From positions 1 to 64,000 of the forward strand of contig NZ_JADPVH010000002.1 in NCBI RefSeq assembly GCF_026932795.1: DNA of 64,000 nt, given 5' to 3'. Positions 15,045 through 23,494 of the stretch are shown piece after piece. This DNA comes from Paenarthrobacter sp. Z7-10 (GTDB lineage Bacteria; Actinomycetota; Actinomycetes; Actinomycetales; Micrococcaceae). Positions within the stretch are counted from its first letter, which is position 1; every line of letters begins with the position of its first letter. The position numbers and the translations under genes were made by a program. The notes beneath the pieces were generated by a model that did no database searches, was not told the origin of the DNA, and was given only the letters and a program-made list of their open reading frames with translations.

Positions 15045-16802
15045 TCAGCAGACGCCAAGCGGTCCCGGAGGCAGGCATCCTCGCTCCATCTTCAGCTCGA
15101 GTCCGACCTCCAGCCGGGAAAACCAGCGCCGCAGCGCACGGTCGTGGCTGACCAGGACCAGGGTGCCACGATAGGCGGCGAACACCTCTTCGAGCTCTCC
15201 CACCAGCACGGGCGCCAAATGATTAGTTGGTTCGTCAAAGAGGATCACGTCGTAGTGGCCCACCAGCAGCCGGGCCAGTGCGAGGCGCCGGTACTGACCT
15301 GCGGACAGCGATCCGACCGGGATGTAGAAATCGGCGGTCCGGAAAAGCCCCAATCGAAGCAGCCTGTCACCATGGACATCAATGTCGCCGGAAAGGCCCG
15401 CAGCGAACGCGGGCAGCAGCCGTCGGCCCGGATGCTTCGGCGACCCCAGCTCCTGCGGCAGGTAGCCCAGACGTCCGCGCCGGTCCACGGTCCCGGTGTC
15501 GGGTGCCCTTACTCCGGCGAGCACATCCAGCAGCGTGGTCTTGCCTGCGCCGTTGGGTCCGGTGATGAGCAGCTTGGCCCCGGCGGGTACCCGCAGCTCC
15601 GGCACCTCCATCCGACCTGCAACCGAGATGCCGCGTGCGGCCAGCACTTCCCCGGACAGCACTCCGTCACCCAGCTGCACGGCCAGCTGCAGTGGTTCCG
15701 GCGGCCGGTCCACCGGGTTGGCCTGCAGCCGGCGAAGTCTCTCTTGGGCATTGCGGATTTTGCTGGCCGCAGCCTGCTCCCAGCTGCCGGTCTTGAAACC
15801 GAAACTCATCTTGTCCCCGTCACGGCGCCGGCCGTACCCCATTCTGTCGGCCACCGTATCTGCCTGCCGCCGCTCCGCGGCCATGGCATCAAGCCACTGG
15901 GAATACTCCTGCTCCCAGCGGCTGCGTTCGGCGGCCTTCTCCTGAAGATAGCCCCGGTAGCCGTTGCCGTAGCGGCGGACCTCCCGGCGATCACCATCCA
16001 CCTCGATAATGACGCTGGCCACCCGGGTCAGGAACGTCCGGTCGTGGGAAATGGCCACCACTGTGCCTCGATGGGCACTAAGCCGGGACTCCAGCCAGTC
16101 CACCGCACCGCCGTCCAGATGATTGGTGGGCTCATCGAGAAGCAGGATGGCTGGCGGATCGGCCAGCAGGCACGCAAGGGCCAGCCGCTCCCGTTCTCCA
16201 CCGGACAGTGAGGACAACCCGCGGTCCCGGCCAATGCCGGCGAGGCTGAGGTGGTCCATCGCAGCGTCCACCCTGGCATCGGCGCCGTAGCCTTCGCGCA
16301 GCTCAAACTCGCCCAGCAGCGAGCCATAAAGCTCCAGCTCCTCCGCCGTCGCCGCAGCCATGGTTCCTTCCAGCGCGCGCAGCTGCTGTTCCAGGGCACG
16401 GATTCCGGACAGCGCAGTGTCGATGGCATCGCGCACGGTGGCTCCGGGTGCGGAGTCAAGGCTCTGGGCCAGATATCCGATGTCTGCACGCACGGTGACG
16501 CTGCCGCCGTCGGGCGCTTCGAGTCCGGCCATCAGCCGAAGCAACGTCGATTTGCCCGCACCATTTTCGCCCACGATGGCTGCACGTTCTCCGGCGGCGA
16601 CGTTGACTGTGATGCGGTCCAGCAACAGTCGGTCGCCGTAACTATGGGAAACCTCGGACAACCCGATGTGGGTATCGGAATCAGCCACGGTCCAGTCGTT
16701 GGAATGCACCGTATGGGCATGCACCGTATGGGCATGCACAGCGTTGGAATCCACAGCGTTGGAGCGTGCCGTACCAGGGCGTGATGTGTTGGAAGTTGGC
16801 AT
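15045..16802 (-). CDS. ABC-F family ATP-binding protein
   Basis: A 585-residue soluble protein with two ABC domains and no membrane segments, the ABC-F arrangement of translation factors and antibiotic-resistance ribosome protectors. Domain 1 has Walker A GENGAGKSTLLR at residues 78-89, signature LSGGERERLAL and Walker B LLLDEPTNHLD. A charged linker rich in Glu and Arg follows. Domain 2 has GPNGAGKTTLLD, SLSAGQYRRLALAR and LFDEPTNHLAP. The first 45 residues are a low-complexity Ser/Asn/His extension. GAGGA precedes the ATG at 16802. It is divergent from the VOC gene. Whether it protects ribosomes from a drug or is a housekeeping factor cannot be told from sequence alone. Confidence 0.9.
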   Translation of the reverse strand: MPTSNTSRPGTARSNAVDSNAVHAHTVHAHTVHSNDWTVADSDTHIGLSEVSHSYGDRLLLDRITVNVAAGERAAIVGENGAGKSTLLRLMAGLEAPDGGSVTVRADIGYLAQSLDSAPGATVRDAIDTALSGIRALEQQLRALEGTMAAATAEELELYGSLLGEFELREGYGADARVDAAMDHLSLAGIGRDRGLSSLSGGERERLALACLLADPPAILLLDEPTNHLDGGAVDWLESRLSAHRGTVVAISHDRTFLTRVASVIIEVDGDRREVRRYGNGYRGYLQEKAAERSRWEQEYSQWLDAMAAERRQADTVADRMGYGRRRDGDKMSFGFKTGSWEQAAASKIRNAQERLRRLQANPVDRPPEPLQLAVQLGDGVLSGEVLAARGISVAGRMEVPELRVPAGAKLLITGPNGAGKTTLLDVLAGVRAPDTGTVDRRGRLGYLPQELGSPKHPGRRLLPAFAAGLSGDIDVHGDRLLRLGLFRTADFYIPVGSLSAGQYRRLALARLLVGHYDVILFDEPTNHLAPVLVGELEEVFAAYRGTLVLVSHDRALRRWFSRLEVGLELKMERGCLPPGPLGVC

Positions 16803-16983
16803 GGAGGGTCCTCGCGGTTTCGCCAAGTGATTGCCGCTGGAAACCGCTGCAGTGCGTAGTCTGCGGGACGGTGCATCACCGGCACGGGCATGAAATCGCG
16901 TTAGTTCTTCATGCCACAACCCTGCGCCACGGCCGCACCACGCGTCAAGTGGACCGGGCCTTCCACAACCGGTGGCTTGGTCC

Positions 16984-16989
16984 TAGGCT
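16984..16989 (+). promoter_or_regulatory. -10 box TAGGCT, leaderless start of VOC gene
   Basis: TAGGCT ends 6 nt before the ATG at 16996, and TTCCAC lies 17 nt upstream as a possible -35. No ribosome site is present between box and ATG. Confidence 0.5.
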
Positions 16990-16995
16990 CCAAAG

Positions 16996-17433
16996 ATGAG
17001 CTACTCAATCCAGATGTGTGTTGATTCGAAGAATCCCCAGGAGCAGGCGGATTGGTGGGCGGAAACGCTCGGCTGGGCGTTGGAGCCTTCGGACGAGGCC
17101 TTCATCCGCTCCATGATCGAGCAGGGCTACGCCACCGAAAGTGAAACCATGGTGCACAACGGGGTGCTGGTGTGGACGGACGGTGCCGCCATCTGTCCCA
17201 CCGAGGAAGTGGGCCAACGGGGACGCCGCCGGATTCTGTTCCAGAGCGCACCCGAAGGAAAAACCGTCAAAAACCGTGTGCATTGGGACGTCGACCTGGC
17301 CGGAGATGACAAGGACGAGGTGCGGAAACGGCTCGAGGGCCGGGGCGCCACCTTCCTGTGGGAAGCCAATCAAGGTCCGCATTTCTGGTACACCATGGCG
17401 GATCCCGAAGGCAACGAATTCTGCCTAAGCTAA
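16996..17433 (+). CDS. VOC (glyoxalase/bleomycin-resistance fold) protein
   Basis: A 145-residue protein of the vicinal oxygen chelate superfamily. Paired beta-alpha-beta modules are suggested by MCVDSKNPQEQADWWAETLG at the start and NRVHWDVDLAGDDKDEVRKR in the second half, ending in MADPEGNEFCLS, the usual last strand with its metal-ligand Glu. Members range from dioxygenases to isomerases and drug-binding proteins, so the specific activity is unknown. It probably has a leaderless transcript and is divergent from the ABC-F gene. It converges on the hexosaminidase. Confidence 0.85.
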   Translation: MSYSIQMCVDSKNPQEQADWWAETLGWALEPSDEAFIRSMIEQGYATESETMVHNGVLVWTDGAAICPTEEVGQRGRRRILFQSAPEGKTVKNRVHWDVDLAGDDKDEVRKRLEGRGATFLWEANQGPHFWYTMADPEGNEFCLS

Positions 17434-17460
17434 TTCAGCCTAAGTCAATGCGCGCGCCGC

Positions 17461-19128
17461 TCAACTTCCGCTGGCGAAGTCAGCGGGGAGGGCGATGTTG
17501 GCGACCAACGCGGCAATATGAGCCGCGCGCTGGTCCTGCGTTTCCGGGCGCCCCGGTACGCCCGGGCGCTGCTGCCATGGCAGAGGCCCAGCGGCACGGC
17601 GGTATTCCACGCCCAGGGCATCCAACCGGGCGAGGTGGAGCTGCAGCCGCCGGTCAAAATCCTCGAAGTCGCCACCCTTGGCGGACCACAGTGCCTCGGC
17701 GAGCGCGCACAGGCGCGGAAAGGCAAAATAGTCCACCGTGCGCGGCGAATCCATATGTTCGGTCCAGATATTCCCCTGCCCGCCCAGCACATGCTCCGCT
17801 TCAGCAGCAGTCAGCTGGGCCGGCACCGGATCAAAGTGGTAGACATCGCGCAGCGTCAGCACCACCGAGACCGGAATCGGTTCCCGTGGGGAGTCGGATT
17901 GCCGATAGTCGAGGTACGCCTGGTCATCTGGGCAGCTGACCACGTCGCAGCCACTGCGGGCCGCCGCAACTGCTCCGGCCGTTCCACGCCACGAGGCCAC
18001 CGTGGCGCCGGGCGCCCCTCCACCTTCCAAAATTTCGTCCCAGCCAAAAAGGCTGCGGCCAGCGGAACGGAGATGATCGTTCAGCCTTCGGATGAACCAG
18101 CTCTGCAGCTCCTCCTCGTCGGCCAAGCCCAGCTCGGCGATGCGTTGCTGAGTCCGCGGATCCAGAATCCATTGGTCCTTGGGGCATTCGTCCCCGCCCA
18201 CGCCGATGTACGGCGATGGGAACAGGTCCATCACCTCGTTTAGGACATCGGTGAAAAACCGGACCGTGGTTTCCGCCATGTTCAGCACGTTGTAGTTAAT
18301 CCCCCAGCGGGTAAACACCTCCAGGTTCCCGCCGGAAACACCCAGTTGCGGATAGGCGGCCAGCGCGGCCTGGACGTGACCGGGGGATTCAATTTCCGGC
18401 ACCACCGTGATGAACCTCTCGGCGGCGTAGGCCACGATTTCACGGATATCGTCCTGGCTGTAGAAGCCGCCGTGCGGGCGCCCGTTTCCAGGGGCATCGG
18501 GACCGGCGCCCACCTGAGTCTCGCGGCGCCAGGCCCCAATTTCGGTCAAGCGCGGATACCGGCGGATCTCCAGCCGCCAACCCTGATCATCCGTCAGGTG
18601 CAGGTGCAGCATGTTCAAGCGGTGCATCGCCATCAGGTCCAGGAACCGGAACACCTCGCGCTTAGGCAGGAAATGCCGTGCCACGTCCAGCATCACGCCC
18701 CGCCAGCCAAACCGCGGGGCGTCGTGCACGGTTCCCGTTGGGATCTGCCATCGGATGCCGGCCACCGGTGCGCGCCGATGGATGGCCGGCGGCAGCAACC
18801 CCAGCAGCGCCTGACAGCCGTAAAAAACACCGGCTGCGCTGCCACCGGCAATGCGGACCTCGGCCGGAGTGACAGTCAGCTCAAAGCCTTCCGCAGCAAG
18901 TCCCGGCTCCGTCAGCAGCACCACGTTCCCTCCCACGCCCGCAGCGATCTGCAGCCCAGTGGCCGGACGGAGTGCGCCCTGCAGCCAGGCGGCCACGCCG
19001 CGAAGGGCGGCAGGGGCGTCCACTGCCGTCGCCGCGTCCAGCACGAAGACGCCGTCCCCCTGAGTGACACTGACCGGACGGGGAATGAGGGATGCGACCA
19101 AGGAACGGGGAATGCCTGGTGCGCCCAA
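17461..19128 (-). CDS. Beta-N-acetylhexosaminidase, GH20
   Basis: A glycoside hydrolase family 20 enzyme removing terminal GlcNAc or GalNAc, likely from chitin fragments or cell-wall material. An N-terminal GH20b-type domain (VVLLTEPGLAAEGFELTVT onward) precedes the catalytic barrel, which has RFGWRGVMLDVARHFLP, LHLTDDQGWRLEI and the catalytic Asp-Glu pair in IGVGGDECPKDQW. The chosen TTG start at 19128 follows AAGGAG by 8 nt; an upstream GTG at 19239 would add 37 residues and lacks a clear ribosome site. I see no signal peptide from either start, so it is probably cytoplasmic. The first residues lie in a duplicated 27-bp unit. Confidence 0.88.
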   Translation of the reverse strand: MGAPGIPRSLVASLIPRPVSVTQGDGVFVLDAATAVDAPAALRGVAAWLQGALRPATGLQIAAGVGGNVVLLTEPGLAAEGFELTVTPAEVRIAGGSAAGVFYGCQALLGLLPPAIHRRAPVAGIRWQIPTGTVHDAPRFGWRGVMLDVARHFLPKREVFRFLDLMAMHRLNMLHLHLTDDQGWRLEIRRYPRLTEIGAWRRETQVGAGPDAPGNGRPHGGFYSQDDIREIVAYAAERFITVVPEIESPGHVQAALAAYPQLGVSGGNLEVFTRWGINYNVLNMAETTVRFFTDVLNEVMDLFPSPYIGVGGDECPKDQWILDPRTQQRIAELGLADEEELQSWFIRRLNDHLRSAGRSLFGWDEILEGGGAPGATVASWRGTAGAVAAARSGCDVVSCPDDQAYLDYRQSDSPREPIPVSVVLTLRDVYHFDPVPAQLTAAEAEHVLGGQGNIWTEHMDSPRTVDYFAFPRLCALAEALWSAKGGDFEDFDRRLQLHLARLDALGVEYRRAAGPLPWQQRPGVPGRPETQDQRAAHIAALVANIALPADFASGS

Positions 19129-19131
19129 GGA
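19078..19131 (-). repeat. 27-bp tandem duplication at the hexosaminidase 5' end
   Basis: Two adjacent 27-bp copies, each beginning ACGGGGAATG and ending CCAAGGA on the plus strand, match at 22 of 27 positions. On the coding strand they give two related nine-residue steps (LGAPGIPRS and LVASLIPRP) right at the predicted N-terminus. This explains the uncertain start codon. Confidence 0.7.
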
Positions 19132-19258
19132 ACTTACTCCTTCGAAGGGTGTGGCTTGCGTGGATGGTAGCTCCGATTCTTGCCCACCCATTCCCCCCAA
19201 GTCCAGAGGGCGCTCCCAACGACTCCCAGCTACTTCCACCTACTCCCAACGACTTCAC

Positions 19259-19318
19259 AACTAAGTGTCAGCTGATGCACTCAAAAGCGGTTTTGAGTGC
19301 ATCAGCTGACACTTAGTT
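19259..19318. repeat. Perfect 28-bp inverted repeat (dispersed palindrome, copy A)
   Basis: Two 28-bp arms pair without a mismatch around a 4-base GCGG loop. The arm reads AACTAAGTGTCAGCTGATGC then ACTCAAAA. It lies between divergent genes (hexosaminidase and menB), so it is not a simple terminator for either. Its core matches three other intergenic sites at 36889, 45846 and 48886. Confidence 0.95.
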
Positions 19319-19400
19319 TTGCGGTCAGGAGCACGGAGAGGGGAGCGTGGGCGAACGGAGAGGGGAGCGCGGGCGAACGGGTAGCGCGGTCCCGGGCGGC

Positions 19401-19406
19401 TAAACT
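19401..19406 (+). promoter_or_regulatory. -10 box TAAACT, leaderless start of menB
   Basis: TAAACT ends 6 nt before the GTG at 19413. No ribosome site is present, so a leaderless GTG-initiated transcript is likely for the men operon. Confidence 0.55.
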
Positions 19407-19412
19407 CGACTG

Positions 19413-20393
19413 GTGAGCACAGCAGATCCCGCCAACGTCGCAGCACCGTCCCTTCCCGCGCCGGTCTCGGACATCTTCGACCCGCGGCAGTGGCGCCTGG
19501 TTTCCGGGTTTACCGAGCTGGCCGACGTGACCTATCACCGCCAGGTCCAGCGGAATCCGGCCGGCGCCGTCGTCCGTGATCTGCCCACCGTCCGGATCGC
19601 CTTCAACCGCCCCGAGGTCCGCAACGCCTTCCGGCCAGGCACGGTGGACGAGCTGTACCGCGCGCTGGACCACGCCCGGATGTCTCCCGATGTGGCCACG
19701 GTGCTGCTGACCGGCAACGGTCCCTCGGCGAAGGACGGCGGTCATTCCTTTTGCTCCGGCGGCGACCAGCGGATCCGCGGCCGCGACGGCTACCGGTACG
19801 CGGACGGGCAAACCCAGGAGACAATCGACCCCGCCCGCGCCGGCAGACTGCACATCCTGGAGGTGCAGCGGCTGATCCGGACCATGCCTAAAGTGGTCAT
19901 TGCGGTGGTCAATGGCTGGGCAGCCGGCGGCGGGCACTCGCTGCATGTGGTGGCGGATCTCTCCATCGCCTCGCGTGAGCACGGCAGGTTCAAGCAGACC
20001 GACGCCACCGTCGGGTCCTTCGACGCGGGTTATGGTTCTGCCCTGCTGGCCCGCCAGGCGGGCCAGAAGGCCGCCCGCGGAATCTTTTTCCTGGCCCGTG
20101 AACATTCCGCCGAAGATATGTACCGGATGGGTGCGGTGAACGAGGTGGTGGAGCACGCACGGCTGGAAGAGGTGGCGCTGGAATACGCCGCGGACATCGC
20201 AGCGCAGTCCCCGCAGGCCATCCGCATGCTGAAGTTCGCCTTCAACATGGCCGACGACGGACTGGCCGGGCAGCAGGTTTTCGCCGGCGAGGCGACCCGG
20301 CTGGCCTACATGACGGATGAGGCGGTGGAGGGCAAGGAAGCCTTCCTGCAAAAGCGCGATCCGGACTGGTCGCGCTTCCCTTACTACTTCTAA
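19413..20393 (+). CDS. menB: 1,4-dihydroxy-2-naphthoyl-CoA synthase
   Basis: MenB closes the second ring of menaquinone by Dieckmann-type condensation of o-succinylbenzoyl-CoA. The 326-residue crotonase-fold protein shows the MenB-specific blocks FNRPEVRNAFRPGTVDELYR, GHSFCSGGDQRIRGRDGY, VVIAVVNGWAAGGGHSLHV and QTDATVGSFDAGYGSALLAR, and ends with the typical FLQKRDPDWSRFPYYF. An N-terminal extension of about 20 residues is common in actinobacterial MenB. It heads a plus-strand run menB-menE-menA. As the cell's likely sole quinone type, menaquinone links this cluster to the cytochrome c assembly genes just downstream. Confidence 0.97.
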   Translation: MSTADPANVAAPSLPAPVSDIFDPRQWRLVSGFTELADVTYHRQVQRNPAGAVVRDLPTVRIAFNRPEVRNAFRPGTVDELYRALDHARMSPDVATVLLTGNGPSAKDGGHSFCSGGDQRIRGRDGYRYADGQTQETIDPARAGRLHILEVQRLIRTMPKVVIAVVNGWAAGGGHSLHVVADLSIASREHGRFKQTDATVGSFDAGYGSALLARQAGQKAARGIFFLAREHSAEDMYRMGAVNEVVEHARLEEVALEYAADIAAQSPQAIRMLKFAFNMADDGLAGQQVFAGEATRLAYMTDEAVEGKEAFLQKRDPDWSRFPYYF

Positions 20394-20410
20394 AGCGCGG
20401 AAACGAAGCC

Positions 20411-21595
20411 ATGGACCTTGATCCGATCCTCAAAGCACTCGCCGCGGCGCTGGCCGGCGAGGGAGCCGCCGTGCAGCTGCATCCCGCTGGTTCCCGGGGC
20501 CAGCTGCCGGACCTTGAGCTGCTCCCGGAGGCGCACTCCGCGTTCGACGGCGATTCCGACATCGCCGTCGTCGTTTCGACTTCCGGCTCAACTGGAGCGC
20601 CTAAGCAGACGCTGCTCAGCGTGGATGCATTGGCTGCCTCCTCGGTGGGAACGGCCATGGCACTCGGTGGGGAGGGTCAGTGGCTGCTGGCCCTGCCGGC
20701 GCACTACGTCGCCGGCGTGCAGGTGCTGGTCCGCTCACTCTTCGCCGGCACCCGACCCTGGCTGATGGACCAATCTGCAGGGTTCACCGCTGAGGCCTTT
20801 ACCGCGGCGGCGCTGGAGCTGACGGATCGGACCCGCTTCACGTCGCTGGTTCCCACTCAGCTGCAGCGGCTGCTGCAGGACCCAGCAGCGGAAACGCTGG
20901 CGGTGCTCCGGCGCTTCAACGCCATCCTGCTCGGCGGCTCGCCCGCCAACGCCGGGCTGCTGTCCGCGGCCCGCGCCGCCGGGATCAACGTGGTGACCAC
21001 TTACGGGATGAGCGAGACCTGCGGGGGCTGCGTGTACGACGGCGTTCCATTGGAGGGCGTGCGGGTGGACATACGCGAAGGCCGAATCTGGCTGGGCGGT
21101 GAGCTGTTGGCTTCCGGCTACCTGGCTGCTCCCGCCCTGACCGCCCACAACTTCATCGAAGAAAGCACGGGAGGCGAGAACCTGCGCTGGTACCGCACCG
21201 ATGACGAGGGCGAACTGGCAGCGGACGGCCGGCTGACCGTGCTGGGCCGGATGGATGACGTTATCATCACGGGCGGACTGAAGGTCTCCGCCCGTGTGGT
21301 CGCCGAGCAGCTCTTGCTCGTGCCGGGCGTCCAGGATGCCTTCGTCACGGGCGTCCCCGACCCGGACTGGGGTCAGCGCGTCTGTGCCGCCGTCGTCGGC
21401 AGCTGCTCGATGGAAGCGCTGCTGGCGGGCGCCGGCGCGGTACTGGAGTCCCACGCCGTTCCGAAAACCGTCCGCTTCGTTGCGGAGGTGCCGATGCTGC
21501 CCACCGGCAAACCTGACCGGCAGGGGCTGAAAGCCATGCTCGCCGCCGAAGGAACCGGTCCCGGCACGCGCCGGCGGCACAACCAGCCCGACTAA
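20411..21595 (+). CDS. menE: o-succinylbenzoate-CoA ligase
   Basis: MenE activates o-succinylbenzoate with ATP and CoA, giving the MenB substrate. The 394-residue protein is an ANL-family ligase of the short actinobacterial type: P-loop VVVSTSGSTGAPKQT near residues 52-66, VTTYGMSETCGGCVYDG as the adenine motif, WYRTDDEGEL, the hinge GRMDDVIITGGLKVS and a C-terminal LPTGKPDRQGL lysine loop. Only 17 bp separate it from menB and the ribosome site is weak, so translation probably depends on coupling or read-through from menB. menA follows 77 bp later. Confidence 0.95.
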   Translation: MDLDPILKALAAALAGEGAAVQLHPAGSRGQLPDLELLPEAHSAFDGDSDIAVVVSTSGSTGAPKQTLLSVDALAASSVGTAMALGGEGQWLLALPAHYVAGVQVLVRSLFAGTRPWLMDQSAGFTAEAFTAAALELTDRTRFTSLVPTQLQRLLQDPAAETLAVLRRFNAILLGGSPANAGLLSAARAAGINVVTTYGMSETCGGCVYDGVPLEGVRVDIREGRIWLGGELLASGYLAAPALTAHNFIEESTGGENLRWYRTDDEGELAADGRLTVLGRMDDVIITGGLKVSARVVAEQLLLVPGVQDAFVTGVPDPDWGQRVCAAVVGSCSMEALLAGAGAVLESHAVPKTVRFVAEVPMLPTGKPDRQGLKAMLAAEGTGPGTRRRHNQPD

Positions 21596-21672
21596 TCCCG
21601 ACCTGTCCGCCGGATCACCAGCGTGAACCGGCGGGCGGACTAACCTGAACCTGCAAATCAAGGAGCTCAAAC

Positions 21673-22554
21673 GTGGCCACTGCCGGTCAATGGATGGAAG
21701 GGGCGCGGCTGCGCACCCTGCCGATGGCAATCGCGCCCGTGATCATTGGCACGGCCGCGGCCTATGATTTGGACGCATTCCGGCCAGGTGGCGCCATCCT
21801 GGCCGCGCTGGTGGCCTTGCTGCTGCAGATCGGCGTCAATTACGCCAACGACTATTCGGACGGCATCCGCGGCACCGACAACGTCCGGGTGGGTCCGCTC
21901 CGATTGGTCGGCTCCGGGGCGGCAACACCCCGACAGGTCAAGTACGCCGCGTTCATTGCCTTCGCCCTGGCCATGCTGGCAGGGATCGGGGTGGTGCTGC
22001 TCTCAGGCGCCTGGTGGCTGCTGCTCGTGGGCGCCGGCTGCGTACTGGCAGCCTGGGGTTACACCGGCGGAAAGAAGCCCTACGGCTACCTGGGTCTGGG
22101 CGACGTGTTCGTGTTCGTGTTTTTCGGCCTGGTCGCCACGTTGGGAACAACCTATACCCAGGCGGGGCGGCTCAGTGCACCAGCAGTGATCGGGGCAGTG
22201 GGGACCGGGCTGATCGCCGTCGCGCTGCTGATGGCCAATAATGTCCGCGACATCCCCACCGACTCCGCGGTGGGCAAACGCACGCTCGCTGTGCGGCTTG
22301 GTGACCGCAACGCCCGGCGAAGCTACGTCCTGATGCTGGCTGTGGCGCTGCTCCTGGTCCTGCCACTGGCCGGGCAAAAGCCGTGGATCCTGCTGGTCCT
22401 GCTGCTGATTCCCGCCGCTGTGAAGCCGTCGCTGCTGATGCTCAGGGGCACGATGCGCCACAGCCTCATTCCGGTGCTGAAGCAGACGGGACTGCTCAAC
22501 CTCGGCTACAGCGTGCTGTTCGCCGTCGGGCTGGTGCTGTCCAACGGCGTCTGA
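21673..22554 (+). CDS. menA: 1,4-dihydroxy-2-naphthoate polyprenyltransferase
   Basis: MenA attaches the polyprenyl tail to dihydroxynaphthoate in the membrane, giving demethylmenaquinone. The 293-residue UbiA-family protein has about eight or nine hydrophobic segments and both Asp-rich prenyl-diphosphate motifs: NYANDYSDGIRGTDN near residue 56, and NNVRDIPTDSAVGKRTLAVR near 190. The GTG start has a good AAGGAG site. It ends the men run and converges with the DUF4229 gene, an arrangement I recall from other Actinobacteria. Confidence 0.96.
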   Translation: MATAGQWMEGARLRTLPMAIAPVIIGTAAAYDLDAFRPGGAILAALVALLLQIGVNYANDYSDGIRGTDNVRVGPLRLVGSGAATPRQVKYAAFIAFALAMLAGIGVVLLSGAWWLLLVGAGCVLAAWGYTGGKKPYGYLGLGDVFVFVFFGLVATLGTTYTQAGRLSAPAVIGAVGTGLIAVALLMANNVRDIPTDSAVGKRTLAVRLGDRNARRSYVLMLAVALLLVLPLAGQKPWILLVLLLIPAAVKPSLLMLRGTMRHSLIPVLKQTGLLNLGYSVLFAVGLVLSNGV

Positions 22555-22611
22555 GCGCGCTCTAGTTCCAAGGTGGACCTGGTTCTGCCGGAACGCCGCG
22601 GGCCTGACGGC

Positions 22612-22968
22612 TCAGTTGTCAAGAAAGTCTTTCGGGACACCGGCACCGTCGGTCCCGTTCCGGGCGGGCTGCCGGCGGCCATCCGCGTCGGCCACAACAT
22701 CCGGCGAGGCTTCGGCCAGGGAGTCTTCGGCGGCGGCGTCGGCCAGTTCGGTGGGACTGCGCACCGGCTTAGCATGTCCGGAGAACCGGTACCGCATCTG
22801 TTCCGCCGCGGCATCACGCTGTTTGCGGAAGAAAAGGTAGCTGACGCAAAAAGCGATCAGGGCGGCGAAGATGGCGGAGAAAATCAACCCAACGTGCAAC
22901 AACACGAAAAGGATGAACAACGGCACAAACACCGCGGCACGGATCAGGAAATACTTGAAGAAAGCCAC
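22612..22968 (-). CDS. DUF4229 membrane protein
   Basis: A 118-residue protein with two closely spaced hydrophobic segments (AAVFVPLFILFVLLHVGLIF and IFAALIAFCVSYLFF) followed by RKQRDAAAEQMRYR and an acidic, disordered-looking tail. This layout is that of DUF4229, an actinobacterial family of unknown function often found next to menA. A TAAACT box 6 nt before the GTG predicts a leaderless transcript. No function is assigned. Confidence 0.85.
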   Translation of the reverse strand: MAFFKYFLIRAAVFVPLFILFVLLHVGLIFSAIFAALIAFCVSYLFFRKQRDAAAEQMRYRFSGHAKPVRSPTELADAAAEDSLAEASPDVVADADGRRQPARNGTDGAGVPKDFLDN

Positions 22969-22974
22969 GGCTCA

Positions 22975-22980
22975 AGTTTA
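22975..22980 (-). promoter_or_regulatory. -10 box TAAACT, leaderless start of DUF4229 gene
   Basis: On the minus strand TAAACT ends 6 nt before the GTG at 22968, the same hexamer and spacing as at menB. Confidence 0.5.
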
Positions 22981-23037
22981 GCCGCTGAAGCTGGGATCCC
23001 GCGGCACTACTCGTCGCTCCCTGCGGACCGCTGACGG

Positions 23038-23043
23038 TAGAAT
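23038..23043 (+). promoter_or_regulatory. -10 box TAGAAT, leaderless start of PLDc_N protein
   Basis: TAGAAT ends 5 nt before the ATG at 23049, slightly shorter than the other leaderless candidates. No ribosome site is present. Confidence 0.45.
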
Positions 23044-23048
23044 GAAGC

Positions 23049-23474
23049 ATGGTCCGATACTTTCCGGTCATCGTCCTCCTGGCCCTGTTCATCTATGGCC
23101 TGATCGATTGTGTTCGCAGCGAGCCGGCCGATGTGCGCAGCATTCCCAAGCCTGCCTGGGTGCTGGTGATCCTCCTGCTGCCGCTGCTGGGCGTGCTGCT
23201 GTGGTTTTTCCTGGGCCGACCCCGCTACAGTCCGCAGCCGGGCACTTACCGCCGGCAGCCCATAGCGCCGGACGATGATCCGGATTTCCTCCGCAATTTG
23301 GAAACCGCCCGTTGGCGCCAGGCGCAGGTGGATCGGTTGCGCAAACTTAAGGAAGCACGGGAGGCCGGTGCGGGTGGAGCACGCAATACCGGTCCCGCCG
23401 CGGCCAAGCCGTCCGAGGACGGCCCGCAGCCCGGAGGCCGTGACCGTCAGGACAATCCCGACACCAAGCCCTGA
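23049..23474 (+). CDS. PLDc_N domain membrane protein
   Basis: A 141-residue protein with two transmembrane segments (YFPVIVLLALFIYGLIDC and PAWVLVILLLPLLGVLLWFF) joined by a short RSEPADVRSIPKP loop. It then has GRPRYSPQP and a long charged cytoplasmic tail with a predicted helix (FLRNLETARWRQAQVDRLRKL). This matches the phospholipase D N-terminal-type domain found alone in many Actinobacteria; no catalytic HKD motif is present. The role is unknown, possibly a membrane scaffold. It converges on ccsB. Confidence 0.85.
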   Translation: MVRYFPVIVLLALFIYGLIDCVRSEPADVRSIPKPAWVLVILLLPLLGVLLWFFLGRPRYSPQPGTYRRQPIAPDDDPDFLRNLETARWRQAQVDRLRKLKEAREAGAGGARNTGPAAAKPSEDGPQPGGRDRQDNPDTKP

Positions 23475-23494
23475 GCTGGGTTTACGTTACCGCG

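Noticed and set aside
14316-16211. 631-codon plus-strand frame opposite the thiolase and ABC-F genes
   Set aside because: Runs across two real minus-strand genes and the gap between them; no ribosome site and no motifs. The frame is open because of GC bias.
19259-19318. Ordinary transcription terminator
   Set aside because: It lies between divergent 5' ends and the same core occurs in other contexts, so a dispersed palindrome explains it better.
19302-20351. 349-codon minus-strand frame opposite menB
   Set aside because: Covers nearly all of menB, whose motifs are unmistakable; the antisense product resembles nothing.
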